DNA from: Burkholderia sp. MS389
GTDB lineage: Bacteria; Pseudomonadota; Gammaproteobacteria; Burkholderiales; Burkholderiaceae
Reading direction: 5' to 3'
DNA: 64,000 nt
Assembly (NCBI RefSeq): GCF_016899425.1
Contig: NZ_CP045994.1
Span: forward strand, 496,001 to 560,000
Shown piece by piece: positions 1 through 8,800 of this stretch (its first letter is position 1; each line of letters begins with the position of its first letter). The notes beneath the pieces were generated by a model that searched no databases, was not told the DNA's origin, and saw only the letters and a list, made by a program, of their open reading frames with translations. A program made the position numbers and the translations under genes.

Positions 1-578
1 TCGGCAACCTCGTCTTCCATCCAACCGGCGATCGTATCGCCAGTCATGTTGGACAGCTTCAGCGGCATGAGCGGATACAGCGGGCCTTGGCTGGTCAGCC
101 CCTTTCCGCGCTTCTTTTTCTCGCCGCCGGGGGCGGCCAATTTGCGGTGGTCCTCGATGTACTGCGCGCTGCGCGGGCGCTTCGTTTTCGGGGAAGGTTT
201 CGTTTCAAGCTCGACCAGGTAAGCCGCCCATGCGTCGGCAAATGTCACGTTTTGGCGCTCGGCTTCGGCCTTTCGCGTAGCTACGGCGGCACGCTGCTCG
301 GCTGCGTGTTCGCGCGGATCGATGCCTTCGTCAACGAGGCGCTGCAGGCGGCGCGCCTCCTCCTGTGCCTGGTCGATGTTCCAGCTTCTGGGGTCGCCTA
401 TCGTGACGCGGACGGCGTCCCCGTTGAGCTTCGCCTGGAAGATGTACGCCTTCGCCCCTGCCTTGGTTGCACGCAAGCCGAGACCGGGAGCCTTGCTATC
501 CCAGATGAATGCCTGTGATTTGCCGGCAGGGCACTTATGCGCTTCTACGCGTCCTGCCGTGAAATTGACCTTCGCCAC
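1..578 (-). CDS. Tyrosine-type site-specific integrase, N-terminal part (runs off left edge)
   Basis: Reading leftward from a GTG at 578 gives an open frame of about 192 residues to the window edge. It begins MAKVNFTAGRVEAHKC and contains KSQAFIWDSKAPGLGLRAT and AKAYIFQAKLNG, then a charged helix-rich stretch. This is the arm-DNA-binding N-terminal domain (DUF4102 type) of P4/prophage-like tyrosine integrases, followed by the start of the core-binding domain. An in-frame TAA lies just upstream, so GTG 578 is the first good start. The catalytic R-H-R-Y domain lies outside the window. The gene starts about 180 bp from a tRNA-Thr 3' fragment and reads away from it, as expected for an integrase next to its attachment site. 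It would catalyse integration and excision of the element to the left. The family call is firm; the element type is unknown. Confidence 0.82.
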   Translation of the reverse strand, partial: MAKVNFTAGRVEAHKCPAGKSQAFIWDSKAPGLGLRATKAGAKAYIFQAKLNGDAVRVTIGDPRSWNIDQAQEEARRLQRLVDEGIDPREHAAEQRAAVATRKAEAERQNVTFADAWAAYLVELETKPSPKTKRPRSAQYIEDHRKLAAPGGEKKKRGKGLTSQGPLYPLMPLKLSNMTGDTIAGWMEDEVA

Positions 579-597
579 CGTTACCGCCCTCGGAGAG

Positions 598-622
598 GGT
601 TACATGGACACTCCATGTAACC
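598..622. promoter_or_regulatory. Perfect 11-bp inverted repeat upstream of the integrase start
   Basis: GGTTACATGGA (598-608) and its exact reverse complement TCCATGTAACC (612-622) are separated by 3 bp. A further direct half-copy, TGTGTAACC, follows within a few bases. The repeat sits 20 bp upstream of the integrase GTG. It could be an operator for autoregulation or an integrase/excisionase arm site; this is inference from position and symmetry. Confidence 0.45.
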
Positions 623-760
623 GCTGTGTAACCCGATTCTCGGACTTTGAGGGCATCCATGTCAACGTAAGAAGGTGACGAATTTCCTTGTGAGCCTTAT
701 ATTTACTGGGTTTGTGGCGATTTCCAGCTCTTTGATCAACGTCGATAAATATCGCATCTT

Positions 761-809
761 GATGATTTGTAATCATCAGGTGGCGGGTTCGAGTCCTGCA
801 GCCGCACCA
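761..809 (+). other. 3' fragment of a tRNA-Thr(UGU) gene, putative integration junction (att site)
   Basis: The anticodon arm GATGA-TTTGTAA-TCATC (761-777, anticodon TGT) is followed by a 5-nt variable loop, a T-arm GCGGG-TTCGAGT-CCTGC (783-799) and a 3' end with CCA (807-809). No D-arm or acceptor 5' strand can be found upstream, where the sequence is AT-richer. The acceptor 3' strand also looks one base short compared with usual tRNA-Thr. The fragment keeps a terminator just downstream, so the chromosome side is to the right. The arrangement fits the attachment site left by an element that entered the 3' half of a tRNA-Thr gene. Confidence 0.62.
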
Positions 810-815
810 AATCCG

Positions 816-850
816 AAAAGGGGTTACGGAGTTTTCCGTAACCCCTTTTT
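816..850 (+). terminator. Intrinsic terminator of the original tRNA-Thr transcript
   Basis: The strands AAAAGGGGTTACGGA and TCCGTAACCCCTTTT form a 15-bp perfect stem around a GTTT loop, ending in a T run. It lies 6 bp after the tRNA fragment CCA and is long and stable. Confidence 0.85.
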
Positions 851-1132
851 CGTTCATGGGGCTGCGCGCCGTGATGTCGCGAGCGCTGTCGTTCCCCCCT
901 TTTTCTTGTCACGCCCGCGTCACGCCGCATCTCTAATGTTGCACGTTCCCGCCGCGGCAGCATTGTCGCGATCGGGGTGTGCGTGATCGCATCCGACGCC
1001 GTGCCCGCGTCGCGCAGGATCACCCGGGATCTCGCTCCCGGCAGCGCATCGGCTTCGGCCTCCCATCCATTCCATTCGAAAACGTGATCGACGCCGATCG
1101 AATGCATCGCGGACGATCAGGAGACATGGACC
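851..1132. other. Intergenic region without a recognisable gene
   Basis: No open frame here has a ribosome site or recognisable product. It separates the tRNA fragment and terminator from the small gene at 1133 and probably carries that gene's promoter. Confidence 0.5.
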
Positions 1133-1336
1133 ATGTTGAGTCCGCATGAATTCTCTATGCTGCTGCGCATTGCGCGCGCGCCCGACAGTGTCGACCTCGC
1201 GAACCCGGCGTTCGCCGTGCTCGTCGAAAAGCAGCTGGTCGACGACACGCAGGTACGCGTAGACGAGATAGCGGCGCGCCCGGCGCTGACGCCGATTGGC
1301 CAGATGCTGCTTGCCCGCTTCGACGAGGCGGCCTGA
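1133..1336 (+). CDS. Small conserved hypothetical protein (67 aa)
   Basis: An ATG start is preceded by CAGGAGAC at good spacing. The product begins MLSPHEFSMLLRIARAP and has a short helical N-terminus, the segment NPAFAVLVEKQLVD, and a C-terminus ending LTPIGQMLLARFDEAA. It has no signal peptide or membrane segment. The helix pattern and the phrase about a default state (LTPIGQML) resemble small winged-helix-like Burkholderia proteins, but no function can be assigned. It is convergent with the transporter gene to its right. Confidence 0.62.
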   Translation: MLSPHEFSMLLRIARAPDSVDLANPAFAVLVEKQLVDDTQVRVDEIAARPALTPIGQMLLARFDEAA

Positions 1337-1438
1337 CGGAAAACGGAAAAGAGGAAGAAGGAGGCAAGACGCTTGCATCTGCGCGTCACGCCTTCGCCGC
1401 AGCGAAAAGCGTGACACATTGATCGCGCGCCGAACCGC

Positions 1439-2239
1439 TTACTGCGCGACCGGCACCGTCACGTCGCTGCCGAACCAGTGCGTCGAGATCTTCTTTAGCG
1501 TGCCGTCCTTGCGCAGCGACTCGAGCGCATCGTTGATCGCCTTCTCGAACTTCGGGTTGCCCTTGCGGAACGGGATCGCCATCTCCTGCTTGCCGCCGTT
1601 CAGCACCGCCCCCGAGCGCAGCGGCAGGTTCGACGTCTTGATCATGTACGGCAGCATCAGCCGATCGTCGAGCGTCGCCTCGATCCGACCCGCGGCGAGG
1701 TCGCGCAGCTTCTCCGGCGCGCCCGGATACGTCTGCACCTCGATGCCCGGCACGCTGCGCGCCATCTGGTCGTAGTTGGTGCCGAGCGTCACGCCGAGCT
1801 TCTTGCCCTTGAAGTCCTCGAGCGACTTGAAGTTGCGCGTGTCGTCCTTGCGCTGGATCAGTTGCGCGGCCGAGTACGTGTACGGCTCGCTGAAGTCGAG
1901 CGCTTCCTTGCGTTGCGGCGTGATCGTGACCTGGTTGACGATCACGTCGAACTTGCCGGCCTGCAGCCCCGCGATGATGCCGCTCCATTCCGTCGGGACG
2001 AACTGCGTCTTCACGCCGAGCTTGCCGGCGACCGCGTTCGCGACGTCGACGTCGAAGCCTTCGAGCTGGCCGGACGTGCCGCGCGAGTTGAACGGCGGAT
2101 ACGTGCCTTCGAGGCCGACCCGCAGCACGCCGGCTTTCTTCACGGAATCGAGCAGGTCGTCCGCGTGCGCGGCGACGGCCGTGAAGCCGAGGGCCGACGC
2201 GAGCAGCAGGCCCGACAGCAGGAACTTCGAACGTTTCAT
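1439..2239 (-). CDS. Amino-acid ABC transporter periplasmic substrate-binding protein (cystine-binding FliY/TcyJ-like)
   Basis: The 266-residue family-3 solute-binding protein has a Sec signal peptide ending near AVAAHADD. It shows the family marks VLRVGLEGTYPPFN, GFDVDVANAVAGKLG, VIVNQVTITPQRKEALDFS and LGVTLGTNYDQM. These closely match the E. coli cystine-binding protein FliY (TcyJ), which has the same VGLEGTYPPF, NQVTI and GTNY signatures and ends WFGADVT, compared with WFGSDVT here. It would deliver cystine or a related polar amino acid to a membrane permease in the periplasm. No permease or ATPase gene is adjacent, so the partner is encoded elsewhere. Substrate is inferred from similarity only. 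Confidence 0.9.
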   Translation of the reverse strand: MKRSKFLLSGLLLASALGFTAVAAHADDLLDSVKKAGVLRVGLEGTYPPFNSRGTSGQLEGFDVDVANAVAGKLGVKTQFVPTEWSGIIAGLQAGKFDVIVNQVTITPQRKEALDFSEPYTYSAAQLIQRKDDTRNFKSLEDFKGKKLGVTLGTNYDQMARSVPGIEVQTYPGAPEKLRDLAAGRIEATLDDRLMLPYMIKTSNLPLRSGAVLNGGKQEMAIPFRKGNPKFEKAINDALESLRKDGTLKKISTHWFGSDVTVPVAQ

Positions 2240-2604
2240 CGCAGATCTCCAGTGGTCAGCAGGGTGTTGTGGTGAGCGCCGGGCACCGGGCGCTGACCGG
2301 CCTCGGTGGGCCGCAATACGGGCACGTAGACACTACTCGCAACCGCGCCGCACCGGAAGTCGAATTGGCCCTGATTGCACTCGATTTCAGCGGATTGAAG
2401 GCGGCAATGCAGTGTGACGGCAACCGCTGTGCACGGCGCCTGCCTGTTCGAGCGTTCGCCGCGGGCATTCGGAATCCGCTTAAAAATAGTCTTTTAAATC
2501 AGGTCATTTTCCGATTCGGGCCGTAATTTGTCTGTAAAATCGCGCGAGCGAAATCGCTCAGCGCGCCATCCGAGGGCGCGTCAAAAGAAGAAAAGGCCGT
2601 TGCC
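2240..2604. other. 365-bp divergent intergenic region upstream of vgrG and the ABC binding protein
   Basis: It lies between two divergent genes. The part next to vgrG (about 2480-2545) is AT-rich and suits promoter function. A ribosome site AAGAAGAAAAGG precedes the vgrG ATG. No gene or clear operator is seen. Confidence 0.5.
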
Positions 2605-5600
2605 ATGAACATGCAGAACACTGTTGCCGCATTGCGCGGCGGGTTGCTTCAGCAGGACCGGCTGCTGAAGCTCGACACCCCGTTGGGGGCGAACGTGCTG
2701 ACCGTGCAGCGGGCGGTCGGCCGCTCACGCATCGGGCGCGCGTACGAATTCACGCTGGACGTGCTTTCGACCGACAGCGATGTGGAACTCAAAAAACTGA
2801 TCGCGCAGCCGGTCACGTTGTGGATCCAGCAGGGCGATCGCAGCTACCGGCCGGTGAATGGCTATGTGCACACCGCGCGTCGTCTGGGCGCCGACGGCGG
2901 GCTCACGACCTATCAGCTCACGTTCGCCGATTTCACCCATTTCCTGAAGTTCCGTCGCGACCAGCGGATCTGGAACGATACGACCGTCGACCAGATCATC
3001 AGCGACGTGCTGGACCAGCATCCGCAGGCGAAGGGCCATTTTCGCTTTGCGCTGTCGAAGCCGTTGCCGAACCGTTCGTACACGCGCCAGCACGACACCG
3101 ACTGGCATTTCGTACATCGGCTGATGGAGAGCGAAGGCCTTTACACCATCTGGCAGCAGGCCGACGACGGCAAGTCGCATACGCTCGTGATCACCGACAA
3201 CCTGCAGGCGTTTGCGCCGCTGTCGCCGCAGGCCGTGCGCTTCTATCACGGCGGCGCGGCGAGCGAAGCCGACGCGCTCACGCAATGGTCGGGCACGCGC
3301 ACGCTGCAGAGCGTGGCCCGATCGACACGCACGTTCGACTACAAGAATCCGTCGCAACCGTCGAACCCGAAGGGCACGACGCTGCCGACGATGGCCGGCC
3401 AGGGTGAATTGCCCGACCAGCTCGAAGTCTACGAATACACCGGTGCGTACACCTATCTGGACCAGACGCGCGGCGACCATCTGACGAAGATCCGGATGGA
3501 GCAGTGGGAGTCGGAGGCGAAGCGCTTCCACGGCGCGGGCGGCGTGCGTGCGATCGATGCCGGCCGGCGCTTCACGCTGGCGGACCATCCCGAACACGAT
3601 CGCGATCCGGCCGATCAGCGCGAATTCGCGACGATCGGCGTCGAATGGTGGATCGAGAACAACCTGCCCGTTGCCAACCGCAGTGCGGACTTCCCGTACA
3701 GCCTGCGCGATGCGCTGACGCAGGCGCAGGACGGCTATGGCGCCGACCCCGCGTTTCGCGTGCCGCACGACGACGGCTCGGTCGGCTTCTATCTCGTCGA
3801 GGTCGAAGCGCAGCGCGTCAGCGTGCCGTATCGCAGCCCGTTCGAACACGAGAAGCCGAAGATGCATCTCGAGACGGCGATCGTCGTCGGGCCGCAGGGC
3901 GAGGAAGTCTATACCGACGAGTTGAACCGGATCCGCGTGCAGTTCGTGTGGGATCGCCTGAACCCGGGTAACGAAAACGCGTCGTGCTGGGTGCGCGTCG
4001 TGCAGTCGGACACGGGTGGCGGCTACGGCGGCGTGCACGTGCCGCGCATCGGCGAGGAAGTGCTGATCGACTATGTCGGCGGCGATTGCGACCGACCGCT
4101 GGCCGTCGGGCGCGTGTACAACGGCGCGAACCAGCCGCAGTGGCATAGCGACGGGATTCTGTCAGGGTATCGGTCGAAGGAGTATTCGGGCGGCGGCTAC
4201 AACCAGCTCGTGATGGACGACGCGACGGGGCAGAACCGCGTGCAGCTGATGAGCAGCAGCGCGAACAGCCTGCTGCATCTCGGCTACATCATCGACCAGA
4301 GCGGCAATTCGCGCGGGTCGTATCTCGGCAGCGGGTTCGACTTGCGCTCGGATGCGTACGGCGCGGTGCGGGCGAGCCAGGGCCTGTACGTCACGACCCA
4401 TCCGAAGGCGGCGAACAGCCAGCCGCTCGACGTGAAGGAAGCGCAGCAGCAGCTCGTGACGGGCGAGAGCCTGATCGAAGCGATGTCGGACGTGAGCGAG
4501 CAGCATCAGGCGGAAAGCCTGAAGGAAGCGCACGACACGATGCGTGCGTTCACCGACGCGACGCAGGACAGTGCGTCGGGTAACGCGTCCGGCGGACGTA
4601 CGGCGGGCGGCGGCACCGGCAGCGCGAACGCATTCAAGGAACCGGTGATGCTGTTCGGCAGCCCGTCGGGGATCGGGATGTCGACGCAGCAGTCGATGCA
4701 CGTGGTCGCGAACGATCACGTGAACGTCGCGAGCGGGCAAAGCGTGCATGTCGCGGCGGGCAAGTCGCTGATCGGCAGCATCGGGCAGAAGCTGAGCCTG
4801 TTCGTGCAGAACGCGGGGATGAAGCTGTTCGCGGGCAAGGGCAAGGTCGAGATCCAGGCGCAGTCGGACAACGTCGAGGTGACCGCGCAGAAGGCGGTAA
4901 AGGTTGTGTCCGCAACCGACCGGATCGAGATCGCGGCCGATCAGGGCATTTTGCTGACGAGCGGCGGCGGGTATATCCGCATCAAGGACGGCAACATCGA
5001 GATTCATGCGCCGGGCGCCATCGATGTGAAGGGGGCGTCGCATACGTTCGCGGGTCCGGCGAGCATGGGGTATCCGTTGCCGAGCCCGCGGCCGGATCAG
5101 CCGGGGCAGCTCGAACTGTTTCACAAGTACGTGAACGGCGAGGCGGTGAAAGGCGGACTGTTCACGGTGAAGGACGTGAACGGCGCCGTGCTGAAGAAAG
5201 GCGCACTCGACAACAGCGGTCATACGGTTGTGAGCGGGTTGCCACCCGGCGCGGTGCGCGTCGAATTCGGGAAGGACCCACGCGAGTCGGATCAGCCGGC
5301 GAACTATTTCAAGCAGGCGAAGTGGCCGGCGGAGCCCGTGCAACCGTCGGCGGAAGCCGCGCAGGCCGCGGCGAGCGGACAGCTCGCGAGCCAGTTGCAG
5401 GGGATGGCGCCGGCCGCGACGACGGCGGCGATGGGGCTGGTGAGCGGCGGCAGCGCGGGCGCGGCCCTCGGCGGGCTCGCGAGCTCGGCATTGCCGGCTG
5501 CGGCGACCGCGTTGGGCGGAGCCGGCGTTGCGTCGGCGTTGCAGACGGCCTCGACCCTGAGCGGTGCGGCGAAGCAGGTGGCCGGGATGGTTCAGGCCGC

Positions 5601-5784
5601 CCGTCAGGGCGGGCTTGCCGCGCTTGCCGCGCCGGCTGCGAATGCCGCGTCGGGCGCGTTGCAGAGCGCATTGCCGGGCGTCGCCGGCATCGCGGGCAAG
5701 GGCGCCACGACCGTGGCGTCGGCCGCGGGCGCGACAGGTATGAAGCTGCCGACGAGCGGGTTTGGCGGACCGCTGAAATCCTGA
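2605..5784 (+). CDS. vgrG: VgrG (TssI) T6SS spike protein with long C-terminal extension
   Basis: The 1059-residue protein trimerises to form the needle tip of the T6SS and carries effectors. The gp27-like base (about 25-400) is followed by the gp5-like OB domain (about 418-510, with RIRVQFVWDR and GGYGGVHVPRIGEEVLIDY), then a beta-helix with a DUF2345 domain (about 676-822). Beyond this is a short beta-rich module (832-900, LPPGAVRVEFGK) resembling transthyretin-like carrier domains. An Ala/Gly-rich tail of about 140 residues follows. Most VgrGs of this group stop near residue 850, so the tail is extra. The rhs gene starts 52 bp downstream, making Rhs the likely cargo. No PAAR gene is adjacent. 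Confidence 0.95.
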   Translation: MNMQNTVAALRGGLLQQDRLLKLDTPLGANVLTVQRAVGRSRIGRAYEFTLDVLSTDSDVELKKLIAQPVTLWIQQGDRSYRPVNGYVHTARRLGADGGLTTYQLTFADFTHFLKFRRDQRIWNDTTVDQIISDVLDQHPQAKGHFRFALSKPLPNRSYTRQHDTDWHFVHRLMESEGLYTIWQQADDGKSHTLVITDNLQAFAPLSPQAVRFYHGGAASEADALTQWSGTRTLQSVARSTRTFDYKNPSQPSNPKGTTLPTMAGQGELPDQLEVYEYTGAYTYLDQTRGDHLTKIRMEQWESEAKRFHGAGGVRAIDAGRRFTLADHPEHDRDPADQREFATIGVEWWIENNLPVANRSADFPYSLRDALTQAQDGYGADPAFRVPHDDGSVGFYLVEVEAQRVSVPYRSPFEHEKPKMHLETAIVVGPQGEEVYTDELNRIRVQFVWDRLNPGNENASCWVRVVQSDTGGGYGGVHVPRIGEEVLIDYVGGDCDRPLAVGRVYNGANQPQWHSDGILSGYRSKEYSGGGYNQLVMDDATGQNRVQLMSSSANSLLHLGYIIDQSGNSRGSYLGSGFDLRSDAYGAVRASQGLYVTTHPKAANSQPLDVKEAQQQLVTGESLIEAMSDVSEQHQAESLKEAHDTMRAFTDATQDSASGNASGGRTAGGGTGSANAFKEPVMLFGSPSGIGMSTQQSMHVVANDHVNVASGQSVHVAAGKSLIGSIGQKLSLFVQNAGMKLFAGKGKVEIQAQSDNVEVTAQKAVKVVSATDRIEIAADQGILLTSGGGYIRIKDGNIEIHAPGAIDVKGASHTFAGPASMGYPLPSPRPDQPGQLELFHKYVNGEAVKGGLFTVKDVNGAVLKKGALDNSGHTVVSGLPPGAVRVEFGKDPRESDQPANYFKQAKWPAEPVQPSAEAAQAAASGQLASQLQGMAPAATTAAMGLVSGGSAGAALGGLASSALPAAATALGGAGVASALQTASTLSGAAKQVAGMVQAARQGGLAALAAPAANAASGALQSALPGVAGIAGKGATTVASAAGATGMKLPTSGFGGPLKS

Positions 5785-5836
5785 GAGGGCGGCTTGTCGG
5801 CCGTCTTTAAAAAATACGAATTGAACGAAGAACGAC

Positions 5837-8800
5837 ATGGCACAACAACTTCCACCGGGCGCGGAGAAGGAACAGGCTGTTACGTGGCTCAGCGATGTTT
5901 CCGCCAAGGACGTCGCGGCGGTCGGCAACCGCTTCGACGCATGGTTGCGCCGTATCAGCGGCAATCACATCACGTTCGAGGACGTGAAGACGTTTGCCGG
6001 CGCCGTACCGATCGTCGGCAACATCATGGCGATGGTCGACGCGCTGGGTGATATTGCCGAAATCGTCGAGAAGCGCGGTGGCCAGGTGCTCGACTACATG
6101 AGCCTTGCGATCAACCTGCTCGGCATCATTCCGATTCCGCCGACACTCGCGCCGTTCCGGATGTCCGCGCGCCCGCTGCTCGCGCTCGTCCGTCACGAAT
6201 TGCTGGCGACCCGCAACAATCTCGGCGCGGCGATCATCTCCGTGCTGGTCACGCATATCAATGCGACCTGCGCGACCGAGATCGAGGATTTTCTGAACAA
6301 GCTGAAGGCTGGCCTCGTCGAACTGCTCGACGGATGCGCGTCGAAAGCCGAGGAGCTCATGATCGCGCTGGCGACCGGCATGGACAAAGCGCTGCACGGA
6401 CAGCTCTTCGATGCCAACGCCAATCTGAAACGCCAGCAACAGCTTGCGCAGAAGATGGCGGACAACCGGCCGTGGTACAGCCCGAGCCGGGTCGGTGACG
6501 GCATCCAGTTCGCGTACGAGGGGACCAAGGCGCTGGGGAAGAAGGTTGTCAACAAGGCGGCGGGCACGGCGGCGAAACTTGCGCCGGATGCGTGGCTCGA
6601 GCCGTTTCGCAGCACGGTGACCTTCCTTCGGACCGAGGCGCCGAAGATCGCGAAGTCGATCCGTTCGCTCGCCGGCAGCGAAGAAGGCAAGATGATGTGG
6701 CTGGTCGTGCAGCTGATCGAGGCGGTCGGGCGGGTGAAGGCACGTGCGAAGCTTCATGAGCAGACTGCGGACGTCAAGGCGAGCGGGAAAAGCCAGGCGA
6801 AGAAGACGCGCGGGCAGGAGGGGCTCGAGAAAACGGAGGGGCAGGCGCCGGCCGAAGGGCCGGGGAAGAGCACGTGCAAGGCGTGTGGGGTCGGGGCATC
6901 GCCGGCATCGATCGACTTCGCTTTCGGTGACGAAACGTTCTCCCACGTGGATTTCGACCTGCCGGGCGCCATGCCGCTCGTTTGGGAGCGTACGTATCGC
7001 TCCCGGCTGTCGGCCTATGACAACGGAGAGCTGGGCGCGCGGTGGATTACGCCGTACACGACGCGAATCGACATCAAGAACGGTCAGTGGATCTATCGCG
7101 ATGTGGAAGGGCGCAGCATCGAGTATCCGGCACTGGCGGCCGGCGCGGCGCACGATGATCTGTCCGAGAATCTGACGCTGTCGCGGCTCGACGATACGTG
7201 GGTGACGATCGCATACGGCCATGACGCGCTGCATGTATACGAGCGCCGTGGCGACGCGTTCCGGCTCGCGATGCAGAAGGACCGTGCCGGCAACACGATC
7301 ACGCTCGACTACGATGCGCTTGATCGCGTTGCACGCGTGATCGATGCGAGCGGCAATGTGCTCGCGTTCGAGCACGACCGGCATGGCCGGATCGTACAGA
7401 TCGAGCATGTGCTCAAGGACGGTGCGCGTCGCACGCTGGCTCGCTACGAATACGATGCGAACGGCGATCTCGTGCGCGCGGTCGATCGTCATGGCAACGC
7501 GCGGACGTATCAATATCACCGCCACCTGGTGACGCGCTATACCGATCGCACGGGCCGCGGGATGACGCTCGAATGGGATGGCGCGGATGCTGAAGACAAC
7601 GCAGACGCGAAATGTATTCGCGAATACGCCGACGACGGGAGTCTCGATCTTCGGCTCGCATGGAATCCGAACATCCGCCTGACCTACGTGACCGATGCCC
7701 TCGGTCAGACGACGCGGTACTACTTCAACATCCACGGCTACGTGTACCGGATCGTGTATCCGGACGGTAACCAGGAGTGGTTCCGGCGCGATGCCCACCA
7801 CAATCTGGTATTGCATATCCGGCAGGATGGCAGCATCGAGCGGCGCGAATACGACGCGCGCGGCAATCTGGTTCAGCACGAACGGGCGGACGGCAGCGTT
7901 GTCGAGATGGCGTATGACGACAAGGATCAGATGATCCGGCTCGTCGATCCGAACGGGCATGTGTGGCAGCGCAAGTATGACGATGCCGGAAACCTCGTCG
8001 AGGAAATCGATCCGCTCGAGCATTCGACGAAGTACGAATACAACGACAAGGGTTTGCCGACGCAGATCATCGACGCAAAGGGCGGCTCGAAGACGATCGA
8101 GTACAACAATGCCGGGCAGATGACGAGCTATACGGACTGCTCCGGAAAGAAGACGGAGTGGCGCTACGACGACATCGGGCGTGTGATCGAGACAAAGGAC
8201 GCGGCCGGCGGTGTGGCTGCCTATCGGTACGGACCGAACGGGCAGCCGACTGAAGTTCGCTCGCCTGCCGGCGTCGAGCAGCTCCAATACGATGCTGAAG
8301 GCCGCTTGCTCCGGCATACGGACCAGCTCAATCGTTCGACGCGATATGGCTACGATGCGGTCGGTCGCATTGCGAGTCGCGCCGATGCGCTCGGGCAGAC
8401 GGTCGCGTATCGCTATGACCGTCTCGGGCGCTTGACCGCGTTGACCGATGCGAACTTTTCGACGTATCAGTTTCACTACGATCCTGCGGGGCGGCTGATC
8501 GAGGAAGTCGGCTTCGACGGCAAGTCGACGCGCTATCAGTACGATCCGGACAGCGGCAGTCTCGTTTCGATCGATGAAGCGGGTTGCGTGACGTCGGTCG
8601 ACATCGATGTAAGCGGCCGACTGCTGAAGCGCGTCGCGGGGGAAAGCGAGGAACGGTTTGCCTACGATCCGAGCGGCAGGTTGATCGACGCGGTGAATCG
8701 GTACAGCCGCGTGCAGTTCTTCTTCGATCCAGTTGGTAATCTCGTGCGTGAACATCACGCCTACGATCTGTTCGGCGACCGGCGCAGCTACGTGTGGCAT

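Noticed and set aside
700-809. A complete tRNA gene at the element junction
   Set aside because: Only the anticodon arm, T-arm and CCA end can be drawn; no D-arm or matching acceptor 5' strand is present.
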